Below are positions 21,835 to 32,927 of a stretch of 64,000 nucleotides of DNA, in pieces. Where the stretch lies: positions 1 to 64,000 of the forward strand of contig NXFV01001717.1 of assembly GCA_002803225.1 (NCBI GenBank), read 5' to 3'. How positions within the stretch are numbered: the first letter of the stretch is position 1; every line of letters begins with the position of its first letter. Position numbers and translations under genes: made by a program. The notes below the pieces were generated by a model. The model was not told where the DNA came from, did not search any database, and was given only the letters and a program-made list of their open reading frames with translations. The stretch is from Gamarada debralockiae (lineage: Eukaryota > Ascomycota > Leotiomycetes > Helotiales > Hyphodiscaceae).

Positions 21835-24090
21835 CTATCTTCCATTGTAGCCAACGGGAGGTGCAGGTAGAGCTCCGGAGGAGTATGGATTGCCGTCGAG
21901 GTATCGAGGACCGTAGTCATAGCGAGGCTCAATGGATTCTGATCTTCGTCGGCCACGACCTCCATCGCCTTTGCCTGACTTCTTCTGCCGCTCAATACGT
22001 TTCTTGTGACGCTCCTCTTTCTTCTCTTGGAATTCTTTGAACTCGTGTCGCATCTCGTTCGCCTCCTTGATTTCAGAGATCGCTCCCTTGATTCCGAGCG
22101 CCGCAATACCAACAGATGCTGCATCTTGCAATACAGCTTTGGCCTTGAGCTTGCGCGCCTCTTCAGGAGTCATCTCACCCTCCTGCACAGCCTTGTGACG
22201 TGCTTCACGCTTCTCCATGCTCTGATAGACGTTGTGCGCCGCGTGGATTGTTGCAATAGTGGCCAAACCAGCCGTAATGAGTTGCTTACCTTTCATCTTC
22301 TTGATGCGCTTCTCATCACCTGATGAGGATCCCAAACTCTCCGAATCTGATTCCTTTCCTTCAGCAACACGCCTGTTTCTCCGTCCATCCTTTGCCCGTG
22401 TATCGTTTCGTCGGCTTCCTCCATTTCTCGTTGATCCACCACCTACACTGGAACGCGAGTCGGCGTAGCGTGAGTCTCCATATGGATCGCCCCTGGACTG
22501 ACCATATCCAACATCTCGAGAGGAGCGTCTGTCATCATAATCATCATCTGATCCATGTCGGCGTCGAGAAGATTTGTGAACCCGGGTTTCCTCAACCACC
22601 TCTGAGCGCCTGCGATCGTGATCATCCGCAGCTCCAGCCGCCTCTCCAATGCCTAGAGCAGCGAGGCCCTTTCTAGCATAATCTGTGACACTCTTGCTTC
22701 TCTTGTGACGACGGTCGGGAGAAGGGCTGCGACTGTCATACGAATCTGGACTATCTCTGCGACGGCGGTCACCACCACGAGATCGGGATCGAGAACGGTC
22801 TGAAACCTTCTTTGCAGCTAGTGCACCCAAGCCAGCCGTTGCAAGTGCAGCAAGACCAGCACCACTTCCACCTCCAGATGGTCCCCTGGATCGCGATCGT
22901 GACTTGCCTCTGCTGGAACGATTGTCGTCCTCCACATTGCTTCTCGAACCATTGATCAGTCGGTTTCCAGCTAGACCTCCAACGACGGCCTCGAGAATGT
23001 GACGCTTGCTCTTATGATCGGGATCTCTGTCTGCCGCAGCGTCGATACCACCAGCTCCAATAGCTGCAGTAAGAATGCGCTTGCCTTTGGCTCCGCCCCA
23101 CCCACCAGGTTCGTTTCTGACACGGAAAGCTTCGGTCGCTCCAGCCAACAAAGCAGCCTTGGCAGCCTGTTGGAACTTTGCGGCTCCTTCTGGTGATTTG
23201 CCTCGGCCACCTCGAGATCGTGATCTTCCAGATCTTCTGGAGGTGTAACTATCTTGGCTTCCACGGCGGCTGCGACTCTTATCTCTGCTTCCTCCAGCAG
23301 CCTTTGCTGCAGCTCCTAATCCTGCAAGACCCAATGCGCCTTCAACAAGGGACTTGCTACGGCTCTTCTTTGGCTTGGCCTCTTCTTCGTCGGATGAATA
23401 GTACTCGGCTACTTCGCCGTTTCTGCCTCGATGAACGGCGTAAGTCTTTGTCTTTTCTTCGGGCTTTGCGACATGCTTGGCGTAGAGCTCAGCTCCTTCA
23501 TAACCAGCAAATGCGCCTGCTGCTCCAATCGCAGCCGTTTGAAGGGCATTACGAGAAACCGGTCGTCCGTGTGCTTGTCTACGGTCATATAATTCTTTTC
23601 CACCAACTGCCAGAGCTGCTCCAGCAACACCAGCGATAATTTTCTGATTTCGTGAAAGTGAACGGCGACGAGGCTCGACTATCTTTTCTTCAACAGTGGT
23701 AGCTTTGCGGCTGCGACGTTCGTCTCGTGGATCACCAAGATATGCTCCATAGCTACGTTCGGCTGAGCGAGAACGCACTGGCGCGTACCGGTCATCTCGA
23801 ACCATGGAACGTTGTTGATAGTATGCGCCGGCTCCAGGTGGTGGGAAGTCTCTTCTAACCTCCTCGATTGATAAATCGCTGTCTTGACGATCAGGTCGGC
23901 GGATCAGTTCAGTTGTTCGAGCTGCGTACGGTGGATCCGGAGCCAGAGGCGCTTGTACGCCTGCAGGTGCTCGAACGTAGGTTTCTTGAGTTTCGACATA
24001 TCGTGGTTCGCGGTCATCTCTTCGGTCTCGATGGTGAGATGATCGATGTCGCCGGGGTTCGTCGTATTCGTAAGGGTCGACGGCCGACAT
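21835..24090 (-). CDS. DUF3824 / SR-rich glycine-zipper protein
   Basis: One exon, 751 residues. The N-terminus is charged and Tyr-rich (MSAVDPYEYDEPRRHRSSHH). The protein alternates arginine/serine-rich linkers (RSRSAERSYG, KSRSRSRGPSGGG, SRSRSRGGDRRRR) with short Ala/Gly helices of glycine-zipper character (IIAGVAGAALAVGGKELYD; TAAIGAAGAFAGYEGAELY; EGALGLAGLGAAAKAAGG; GLAALATAGLGALAAKKVS). The C-terminal part is a lysine-rich helix (EFKEFQEKKEERHKKRIERQ) and ends near PPVGYNGR. This composition fits the fungal DUF3824 family, whose function is unknown. The repeated Ala/Gly helices could associate with membranes or self-assemble; that is inference. No signal peptide is seen. The start is the first ATG of the open frame. 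Confidence 0.85.
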   Translation of the reverse strand: MSAVDPYEYDEPRRHRSSHHRDRRDDREPRYVETQETYVRAPAGVQAPLAPDPPYAARTTELIRRPDRQDSDLSIEEVRRDFPPPGAGAYYQQRSMVRDDRYAPVRSRSAERSYGAYLGDPRDERRSRKATTVEEKIVEPRRRSLSRNQKIIAGVAGAALAVGGKELYDRRQAHGRPVSRNALQTAAIGAAGAFAGYEGAELYAKHVAKPEEKTKTYAVHRGRNGEVAEYYSSDEEEAKPKKSRSKSLVEGALGLAGLGAAAKAAGGSRDKSRSRRGSQDSYTSRRSGRSRSRGGRGKSPEGAAKFQQAAKAALLAGATEAFRVRNEPGGWGGAKGKRILTAAIGAGGIDAAADRDPDHKSKRHILEAVVGGLAGNRLINGSRSNVEDDNRSSRGKSRSRSRGPSGGGSGAGLAALATAGLGALAAKKVSDRSRSRSRGGDRRRRDSPDSYDSRSPSPDRRHKRSKSVTDYARKGLAALGIGEAAGAADDHDRRRSEVVEETRVHKSSRRRHGSDDDYDDRRSSRDVGYGQSRGDPYGDSRYADSRSSVGGGSTRNGGSRRNDTRAKDGRRNRRVAEGKESDSESLGSSSGDEKRIKKMKGKQLITAGLATIATIHAAHNVYQSMEKREARHKAVQEGEMTPEEARKLKAKAVLQDAASVGIAALGIKGAISEIKEANEMRHEFKEFQEKKEERHKKRIERQKKSGKGDGGRGRRRSESIEPRYDYGPRYLDGNPYSSGALPAPPVGYNGR

Positions 24091-25724
24091 GATGATTGAG
24101 TTGGATGCTTCTTTTTGCGACGATGTGTTGTTCCTGCCGTCCGAACTGGCTGATTGAGGCGGCTAAAGTTTGGGTTACTCCTAATTACTTGCTTGTACGT
24201 AGAAAATTCGCAAGTCAGGAGCGATGTTTCGTATGGGAACTGTGTCGTTATCATAAAGGTGATGCAATCGCGAAGGCGAAATAAATGAAAGTGAGAACTC
24301 GTTCGACGTTTGATGATGACGTGAGGGACGATATGAGGGGATCGAAGGTTCTTGCGGTGAAGGGGTGGCTGAGCTGTAGGCAGGACGGAGTAGATCAACA
24401 GCTAATTTGTTGGGCTAGGCATAATTCGCTATTCGCATGCACTCAAGTTAATACAGTAGAATGCAAGGTTTAAGAGCCCACAATTAACCTAATCGCTGAC
24501 TGCTGTTGGTTGTTTCAGCCAAGCGGGTCGACGGTTCCTAACAGCCTCGAGTCCTCAGCTGAATCGCCGCGCCATCATCGTGCATTACCCAGAAGCGCAC
24601 ACAGAACCCCTCACCACAATCTTTCTCTTCCAATGTCTAATATCGCCCATCACGTTACGAATCGCAAGATTTTCAAGTACTCGTGAGATTTCCGTGCTCT
24701 GCTTTTCCATCTATTTTCCTAAACATCATAAATGGGTTGATACTCGGTATTATCAGGCTCGCTATGGTATGGAAACTTCGGGACTTTGCAACCTGACCAA
24801 ACATTTCACGCCACGAAAATGATTTGGACTTGATGGGCGGCAACTAAAGTAAAGTAGGGATTGTCGTGGTCTTTGCTCGCCGCTTTCCAGGTACATGTGG
24901 CTACCCACCGAAAACATGGATGTTTGTGGAGGGGGGAGTCTCCCGTTCACTGCGCCTCGAAAGGCTGAGACCTGGGTCATGCAACAAATTTTGCCCTCAA
25001 GGCAACGAAGGACTTGATACCAATCAGTACAAAGACATCACGAGGCCCTCCTTCTTGTAATTTTGAAGAGCAGGACCCCAAATCGTCCAGAGCTGCAAGA
25101 TTGCCCGTTGGAATGGAGGGGTACAACGATGATGTCATTTCATCACGTGATATATTTTCCAGCCCCCTCTTGACCCTAGGCGAGAGCTGCTCGAATAGCC
25201 TCTCAAGTGAGAAGAAGTGGTGAATCACAAAGAGTCTTTTCCAGATCTCAGATCTTTCTCTCTGTTCTGTGACAATCATCTGAAAGCGTCGTCAGCCACA
25301 AACTCGCGCCACAAGCGGGGTTGACCCGTCCTCGTTAAAATTCCATTACCAGCTTCAAAATCAAGGTTTTGAACATCGTCTTCACCAAATGGCATGGCTC
25401 TTATCGAGGTACTTACAAGCATTGTGCCCTGGTTCTAGCATTTTGCATGCTCGAAATCGCCTCATCCAGCTACAGTATTGGCTCTCATTCTCCCGTCCCT
25501 TGAATGTATCCCAGCCTGGCAGCTGTTGCTTCTGCTTTTGATCATTTCATGACGCTTGAGACGAGATGTCACAACCTTGGAATGGACATCCGAAATGCCT
25601 TCTTAAATTCGTGCTCTTGCTGTTGAAATGGGACCCTTTCTTTCTTGTGTCCCAACTGCGTTGTTCGTAGTCTCCTCACTTACTCACTCTTTACAACCGT
25701 ACATAATACCCTCTCTTAGTCATA
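24091..25724. other. Divergent intergenic region
   Basis: 1.6 kb between a minus-strand and a plus-strand gene, so it should hold both promoters. No gene, RNA or repeat recognised. Confidence 0.45.
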
Positions 25725-26627
25725 ATGCTGTCCTCCATCCTCATCGTAGCTCTTTTGAGCACCACTGCCTTCGCAGTCCCACAGGAGAAGCGCCAAGCTA
25801 CCGATGCTGCGCAATTCACCTCCGCCGCCAATGAGTTGATATCTAAATATATCCCCCCGGCGGCTTTCACAGGGCTCGAGGCGAGCGTCAATTCCGCAGC
25901 CAGTACTGCAAAAGTAACTGGAGATGCTAGTTCTCTGATCTTCGACGCATTGCTGGCAAGCAGCATCCCCGCTTGGTTTGCCTCTGCAGTTCCTGCCGAC
26001 TACTCGACCCAAATCGCTGCTCTCGAGAGCGATATTAGTGCTCTGCGTGGTCCTGCTTCGACCGCAGGCAGTGGTGGACTCGTACCTGTTGTCATTGCTG
26101 TTACCACGACGAATTCGGCTGGATCTACCTACACCACCAGTGTGACTACCTCAGTATCTGCAACAACAACAGTTACATCAACAACTGGCGGTGTTGTCAC
26201 TTCGTAAGTTCTCTCCCGCAAATCTGTATGCATTTTGCTAATAAACTTGGACAGAACGGCCACTACAGGGTCCGGCTCAGGTGCAGGAAGTACCTACTCG
26301 ACCTTGACAACAGAGGTCATCTCAGGTGTAACATCTGTCTTCTCCACCACTGTAGTAGGAGGAGGGAGCGTTGCCACTAAGGTTACCAGTGGGGCTGGAG
26401 GTGTTGGATCAACAATCACCTCAGGGGCTGTTGGCGTTGGGTCTACAATCGTCTCCGGAGGTTCCAGCGTTGTGAGCAAGGTTTCCACAGGTGCATCGGG
26501 TGTTATATCAGGCACTAGTAGTGTTGTGAGTACGGCAACTTCTGCCGCTGGGGGCGCTATCCCAACTGCTGTATCCGGAGCTGCTGCTGGAATTGTTGGT
26601 ATTGTTGGTCTGATGATTGCTTTGTAG
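25725..26627 (+). CDS. Secreted Ser/Thr-rich GPI-anchored-type cell-surface protein
   Basis: Two exons, 25725-26203 and 26255-26627, joined across a 51-nt intron (GTAAGT, GCTAATAA branch, ACAG), give 283 residues. Residues 1-17 are a signal peptide (MLSSILIVALLSTTAFA), followed by a Kex2-type KR at 22-23. Residues 25-110 form an Ala/Ser-rich domain with two Trp/Tyr-bearing turns (LISKYIPPAAF, ASSIPAWFASAVPADY). The rest is a Ser/Thr/Gly/Val stalk with loose repeats (VGSTITSGAVGVGSTIVSGG). The C-terminus is a short hydrophobic tail (AAAGIVGIVGLMIAL) after a small-residue stretch, as in GPI-attachment signals. It is probably an O-glycosylated wall or surface protein of the type common in filamentous ascomycetes; a specific function is not recognised. 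Confidence 0.85.
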
Positions 26628-27469
26628 TGCTTGACGGGATGCGAATGCTTGGAGGAGTTGGTCTGTGGTGCAAGTCTAGGCGTTTGTATGTAATGTTAAT
26701 AGCTAGGAACTACAATCAGAAAACTTCCCAATTTACCCTGTTGTTCGTTACAGTTGGAGAAGCCACAATTACTTCGTCGCAAGAAGACAACGTCAACTGA
26801 CAAGACAGTCATGAATCCATTCGACATGATAAGGAAATGAAGGGATTCTATTGTAGACGATAGGCACTGTGAAGAAGCCTTTTTTTGACTGAGGCTTTAT
26901 GGTAGAGCAGATGCTGGGACTTTGGAATTGGGATGCTTGCCTTGAAGTACCGTATCTAACATGTTTCCGCGACTGTAGGGAGAGATGGTAGAATTACAAA
27001 CACTAAGGCCTTTCTAGCCGGGCTTCTAAGCGGATGCTGCCGAATTCAGCACGCTAAAATTAAAGCTTCCCTTTCCGCCGTCTGGTTCTCCAACTTTCTC
27101 GATCTATTTACCCCGATCCAAGAATATCAAAAGCCTCATTTTCTACACAGCTTCCTTGCCAAGATGCTATTACGAAAACAAAGGTCTCGGTGAGAGGATG
27201 CCGTGTCTCTGTCTAGCCTCTGCGGGCCGCTGTGGCTCAGCGAGATTGCGACTAGTTACCTATGGCTGAGAGCTGAATTGGGCGCCGCCCCCAACCTTAG
27301 AAACAAAACGACGACAGTTTCTCAACAGAGAATTTCATCATCATTCTCTTTCTGGTGCCAATTCGAAGTATGGGCCCGAAACTATATACTTTGCACCATC
27401 CGACAGCTGTGCAAAGGCCATCTCTTGTCTCCAGCTCATTAATCGGCACATCGACAACGCAGCCTCGCG
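26628..27469. other. Intergenic
   Basis: 840 bp with no gene recognised. It holds the 3' UTR of the surface protein and the promoter of the next gene. Confidence 0.5.
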
Positions 27470-29493
27470 ATGGGCAGCTTCAATAGCATCAATCAAAATG
27501 TCTTCGGACTGACAGCGTTGATTGTTTCACTCGTGGCTCTCACAACGACTGTCCTCCAGGTTTTGCAGCAGTACTATTCAGATGCTGAGGGATACCGGCG
27601 ATGTGCAGATTCTGTGATGGGCCTTGTATGAAACCCTCTTCCTTCTGAGCCTTTTCTCTCTTGTAGGACGCCGACAGCTCTGCTGTACCCTCAAACGCAC
27701 TCAAACTGCTCACCCCTTTGCGCAACTGAATCTTAGAGCACAGAATGCTAACAGGTTATCTAGTGGTCTAAAGGTACACATCGAAAAATACGATGGAAGG
27801 AATTCCGATTTGAAGTCCTTTTCGAAACGCCCGTTATCTTCCTCTCGCCACCTGACAACAAACGAGGCCCAATACAAGGCCGGGATATCCATTATATCGA
27901 CGGGACGCCTGAGTCCTATATCAAAACCAGAGTACGAGGAGAAGATGCCCAAAAAGAGGTAGACGACAAAATAGCGCGAGTACACACTGCAGACGATGAG
28001 AGAGCTTCGTGGGTAAATCTCTTGTCTATTCTACAGCGTGAAGAAAAACATTCTCGAGAATGGGATGATGAGGAGAGGAATAAGACACCACCCAGGAATC
28101 CGGCCAGCCCAGTAAAGCCCCCAGAGTACAAACTCGTAGTTGGCTTGCAAAGGAAGACTAGGTCTTGGGACTTCATGCCAGCTTCAATAACAAAGGTACA
28201 TGCTCATCTATCCAACTTGTTTGAGGCATTGGGTTTGACTAGTAGTACTGACAGCATTCACATAGCCATACGCTACTTCCGCAATCTGTCACTTGATCGA
28301 AATGATGGCCGTGCTTGGCATGTATTGGAAAGTCTTCGACCACAATAGATGGAACCTCAGAGCAGAAGGCAATGGGTTTATCCTGACTTCCACCACCGTC
28401 CACGGCTTAGGTGTGATGGTAGTCTTTTCAGTCACAGGAAAATCGAAATTCAAGGACCGCCGGGTCATTCCATGCGAGGAAGTCAAAGAATTGGCTTTTG
28501 GAACAGTCCCGAATATCTTCGAGAATGACGATTACCTGCAACGAGAAACGGATGCTCAGAGTTTGGACTTGGTCTTTGGAGCGAAAGAAGAAGTCGCCGC
28601 AACTCTGGAGTCTCTGGGCTGTCATTCGGAGACAATAAAACGATATGAGAAGGACCACAAGCACATATTCTCTGGTGAGCTTTACCCAAACTCCCACTTG
28701 CCTGACCTTCTGAACTGAACTAATCTTTCCGCAGTTGCCTTTGAGATCATTGGAATGCTCGGCAAGGTATTTCGGATCCGTGGCAGCAGCTTCAGAATGC
28801 TGCCAAATCCAACGAGCGACCCGATGGTTAAGCAGGTCGGCCGAAAAGCTGCGTGGAAAATAACTCGTCTTATGGAAGTATTCCAAGAGAAGCTGAAGGA
28901 ATTATCAGAAGGTTCGTAATCTCTCTCGTCTCAATATCGACACCAACTCCTAATCTCTTCGAGAACAAGTAATGCTGACTCTGAGATCCTGGTTAGCGGA
29001 AGGTTTTGGGCCCATCCATCCCATTTCAGCCATTTCAGCACAATGGCAGACGATCTCCGCTCTAGGCTGCGCAGACGAAGCAAGCCTCAGTATCGAGACT
29101 CGCGAAGCAATCCACGACGCGATCGACAAAATCGATGTCTACCTTCTCAGTCTACAACAAGCCGCCATCCTAAGCGTCGTTGTAGCTCACCTCGACCACG
29201 TCCTTGAAGTTCTAGCAAACCCCGATTCGCCCCTCAACACCATTGTGCTCGCCAACAAAGAAGAATTGCTTTTGAGCCACTACTTCTACGAGATCCGACC
29301 GGCTGTGATAGGTAACCTGGATGCAAAGGGAAAACCACTGACGAAGGATGAAAAGGAGCTGAGGAATACGATTTGGATATCATTGATCTTTCGCATGTTG
29401 TGTTGGTTATTGTTGCATGATTTTGATAAAGCGGATGTGAAGATTGTGCCTTCTGACTTGAAGGGGAGTCGGATGCCCATTTTTATTAGTTAG
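27470..29493 (+). CDS. Conserved ascomycete membrane-anchored protein, unknown function
   Basis: Five exons (27470-27625, 27764-28195, 28266-28674, 28735-28911, 28964-29493) give 567 residues. A single hydrophobic segment lies near the N-terminus (residues about 12-30), directly followed by the signature YYSDAEGYRRCADSVMGL. Exon 2 begins WSKGTHRKIRWKEFRFEVLF and exon 3 carries ICHLIEMMAVLGMYWKVFD. Exon 4 carries VAFEIIGMLGKVFRIRGSSF. The last exon is helical and ends in a conserved-looking block (MLCWLLLHDFDKADVKIVP). I recognise this layout from many filamentous ascomycete genomes, where it is usually called hypothetical (sometimes 'modin'), but I know no demonstrated function. Introns are 138, 70, 60 and 52 nt. 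The last donor (GTTCGT) is non-consensus, but the join keeps frame and the branch CCTAATC is good. Confidence 0.82.
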
Positions 29494-29888
29494 ATGTGGA
29501 GAGCATTGCATTGCACTAGCATATGTTGGGGAGTTTGGTGGTCATTGCAGGTGTTGGTCAAAATGGCAAAATAGATGAAATGATATGCCGATTACTTGTG
29601 CCGGGGCTTATTTCAAGTGAAGACCGAAGACTTCTCGGCCGCTGTTTGAAGCCCGGCTTTTTGGATTGCTCAAATTGTGGGGATGATTGGAACAGCATAG
29701 GATGCATGACATAAAGTTGACAGCTCAAGTGACGTACCTCGTTCACCAATCTCTCTCCTTCACATCCCACGGCAAGTCGTCATCCGAAATCTCAGCACAC
29801 AGGAAATAGTTCGTGAATCCTCCCGACCCGGGCTACCTTTGCTTTGGCCCAGTGCCAAATTGTTCTTCATCAACGGCTCTAGAATGTC
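29494..29888. other. Intergenic
   Basis: 3' flank of the preceding gene. Nothing recognised. Confidence 0.5.
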
Positions 29889-30573
29889 TCAAACAATAGA
29901 AGCGGCCTGAAGTGACCATTCTAGGAAGCTGATATGATTGCCAGCATGAGAAAGCAGCCCAGTGTGGTCCTCGGTGACTTCGAAAATATCCTCATACAGT
30001 AATCTATAGTACCTTGCAGGCGAGTGGGAGTTTTTCTCGTATACCTGACGTTGTATGGTGTTGAATGCGGTCGAATACAACAAGATCCCATGGTAGAGCA
30101 GCAGGGCCTTTTGCGGCCTGAATGATTTTCAACATTGCATGACTTGCAATGTCAAGCTTTTCGAGTACCTAGCATTTGCGATGATAGCTTGGGCTCGTAG
30201 TTCTGGATATTCGGCGAGCGCGGGTGTCTTGTTCTTGTTGAGAAGTTTCCACTGGCTGGCAAAGAGCGCCATGCTTTCCTCGTACAGGATTTTGTGTCAA
30301 AGCTTACGCGCGACTATGAGGAATCGTTCAGAAGAAATTGTATGCCGCTGATAAGGTATGGGCTTCACAGAACCGCTCTCTCTAGAGCACTGGGACCTCT
30401 TTGGAGGATTTGGAGTGCATTTTCAGAACCGCTAAATGGATGTGCACCTCTGTCCCAAAGACTCGTAGCCTGGTATCAATCTCGGACTCGGCGAAGATAA
30501 AAACTACACGTTTTTGCTGTTGCCGCCATGGTGCCGGCAGTATTGCCCATATTGGTTGATGTTGGAGAGACAC
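29889..30573 (-). pseudogene. Minus-strand gene relic, unknown family
   Basis: Protein-like text is scattered over three minus-strand frames. One reading runs VFGTEVHIHLAVLKMHSKS up to a stop near 30380. A second reads MALFASQWKLLNKNKT and LAEYPELRAQAIIANARYSK, meets a TGA near 30136, and continues in the same frame as ALLLYHGILLYSTAFNTIQR and YRLLYEDIFEVTEDHTGLL to 29889. The amphipathic, Leu/Tyr-rich text resembles the C-terminal half of fungal-specific regulators, but that is only an impression. In-frame stops and frame changes indicate decay. Confidence 0.35.
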
Positions 30574-30800
30574 GTCTTAGGATTTGTTGTTGTGAAGAAG
30601 TTCACGAGCAGTGGCGAAGTCGTGAGAAGTTGAAATATGTTAGGTCGGGAAGCATGTTGCTCCTTCCTCACCTTTCGCTTACGGCATTAAATGGAACGTA
30701 AGGCATTAATTGCTCCACCGGCTTGGGTGACCGAGAACCACCTCTTTAGTGAGCTAAAGGCCTCCCACTATCAACCTAAATGATCAAATTATGTTTCTCA

Positions 30801-30981
30801 ACCATGGGAATGTTTCGAACAAGCTTAAGTTCCTTCTTTACTTAAGTGGATTCAAATTTTGCCTTCCTCGAGGCCAAGTGTGGAACTCTTTGGAATTCTA
30901 AACTGCCTGTCTTGAATCTTGGCATCAATTTACAGGTCCTTGCCGTCATACTATCACTCATTATGTCTTTCCTATGCTCTG
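30801..30981 (+). repeat. Diverged second copy of the 2EXR gene 3' end
   Basis: About 180 bp that aligns by eye with 32724-32901. Shared text includes ATGGGAAT-TTTC, GGATTCAA, CTGCCTGTCTTG/CTTCCTGTCTTG, CAATTT, AGGNCCTTG and TCATTNTGTCT. In one frame it reads W-E-C-F-E-Q-A-stop-V-P followed by LLKWIQ, against WEYFTQTEVPLILERIQ in the other copy. It is therefore the decayed 3' end of a related gene. A short duplication is the simplest explanation. Confidence 0.6.
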
Positions 30982-31389
30982 TCTGGTAGCGATAGTGAAT
31001 CCATAAACGTTGGGCAGAGTAAAGGTCAATGTTTAGGTCTTCTGTTCTAGCTTGAAAGTGCCCCCGCTCTTCGGAACATGACCGAGTGGTGAGATTGCGT
31101 GAGGAGATATTTATCTGCATATGAAAACCAAGACAGAACCGGATGTCCTTTGCTACTACATAGGCCTCTTCCCATAGTTTGAGAGTCTGAAGCAAGAGTT
31201 CAACGTCACGTGGAATTACCTCGCTTAAGCCCCCAGCAACATGTTTGTATGTATCCTTTCACAACTGTCCCCCCTCTCAAAATCAACTCAAACACCAACT
31301 CCAGAACCAGAAACTTGTAAATAGTTTATAGCCCCTTCTGAGGGCAAAAATTCTTCTCAAATTCGCTCACCACAAGTCAACCGCATTTT

Positions 31390-32781
31390 ATGACTCACAC
31401 GGCAGCTCCCAGAGCTAAATTCACGACTCTCCCCAAATCCAAAGACGAAGACGCCCGGCTACTGACAATCACCAACTTGGCACCCAAAGCACCAAGGAAT
31501 TTTCCGAGCTTCTCGGAGCTTCCAAAAGAACTTCGTCTGGAGATATGGAAAAAGACTACTGAAGTAGGGTCATTGTGGTCGTGAGGGTCAGAATTTCCGG
31601 ACCCTCCGGAGACGAACCGTAATTTACTTCTCCATTGCCGCTTCCCTCGATATTACATGTCTTATGTAGAATCACCAACTGTCGGACTGAAGAAATACAA
31701 CTTGAAGCTCCGTAGCCGGAGAAAATATCCGTCGAAACTCAAGGATCAGACACCATGTCCCACCCCACTCTCAATTCCAGCTCGAATACATTCAAATTCG
31801 AGCACGACATTCTCTATTTCGAGGATGACAAGACATGTTCAATCTTCCAATCGCTCGTCGATTACCAAGATATAAAAAAGTGTTCGTTTGTTGGCTTTCG
31901 ACTTGGGCGCTTGGGACTCTCTCGAGTGGACCGCGATAGCGAGTGGCCTGGCCTGGAGCTTTTATATCTTGGGCATCGGGCTCAGGACTTGGATGTGAAG
32001 AGAGAAGTTGGATTTTACCCACTCCTGGACAGATATGGCTTGAGTGCGCCCTTTATGAAGGCCATATTATGAGAAGTTCTCTGTCCGCTCGGAAGATCCT
32101 ATCCCACTAGTTTCCCGTCACATGCGCACTCCAATGCATCCGTGTTAGCAGAGTTAGTGAGAACGCGTTTTATCCATGGGGACTGTACACCTGAAACGTA
32201 TTGGGCTCTTCTTCAGGTGGAGAAGATCAAAGTTCAGCTTGGTGTTATTCGGAGGAAGTGTGATAATGTTGCCCAATATGCTTAGAATTTGTCATCGGCG
32301 GACTACTTGTTGTCATCGGCGGACTACTTGTTGTCATCGGCGGACTACTTGTTGTCATCGGCGGACTACTTGTTGTCATCGACCTTAGCATGGGTGTCGA
32401 TATTCTCATACTAGAACTCCTGGCGCTGCTGTTTGAGCTTTCGCTTTAAATTCGTAGACTAAACCCAGCTGACAATCAAGGAACGCCTCGAGAGCGGTAG
32501 CTTTGACCCAAGAGGCATATTAAAGTTGCACTTTTCCAGAAATTGGGCTTTGAGAGCTCCTCGTGCATCCAGAAATGGGGTCTTTGGAAGAGTGAGAGTT
32601 GCAGCGTGTGGTGGAGTGTGATGATGAATTCATTGTGAAGGATTCACAAGACCTGAACTTTGTTTTGCGTTGCAGACAATATTGATATCCGGCCTACTGA
32701 GAGATCAATGCCGAGACTCCTCGACGATGGGAATATTTCACTCAAACCGAAGTCCCTCTCATACTCGAGCGGATTCAATGA
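31390..32781 (+). pseudogene. Decayed 2EXR-domain protein gene
   Basis: The first 64 codons are intact and end in the 2EXR signature FPSFSELPKELRLEIWKKT, typical of a large ascomycete family of unknown function. The expected next block (VVVVRVRISGPSGDEP) continues only in another frame and hits TAA. The text then changes frame near 31660 (YVESPTVGLKKYNLKL) and again before 31755-32072 (FKFEHDILYFEDDKTCSIFQ; WPGLELLYLGHRAQDL). Further fragments are FIHGDCTPETYWALLQVEK near 32170 and, after a tandem repeat, a tail CRQY-stop-YPAY-stop-EIN leading to RRWEYFTQTEVPLILERIQ and TGA at 32779-32781. Several stops and at least three frame changes make a functional product very unlikely. Fragment order matches a full-length family member. 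Confidence 0.78.
32289..32381 (+). repeat. 21-bp direct tandem repeat, 4.4 copies
   Basis: The 21-base unit (start TTGTCATCGG, end CGGACTACTTG) is repeated four times in identical form from 32289 to 32372, followed by a partial copy ending TTGTCATCG. The length is seven codons; in the surviving frame of the surrounding relic it reads LSSADYL repeated. Perfect identity contrasts with the decayed flanks and points to recent expansion. Confidence 0.95.
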
Positions 32782-32927
32782 CTAGCACCAAATGTCGTTG
32801 AAGAGGCCCTTGGAATGTCTGAACTTCCTGTCTTGTCTCTTAGCTCCAATTTCTAGGACCTTGCGTCATATCATCAATCATTTTGTCTCTCCTACGCTCA
32901 TACACTAAAAATCGAGATCTTTCCTAA

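Noticed and set aside
32289..32381. CRISPR-like direct repeats
   Set aside because: Units are contiguous with no spacers and are a multiple of three in a coding relic; a simple tandem repeat in a eukaryote.
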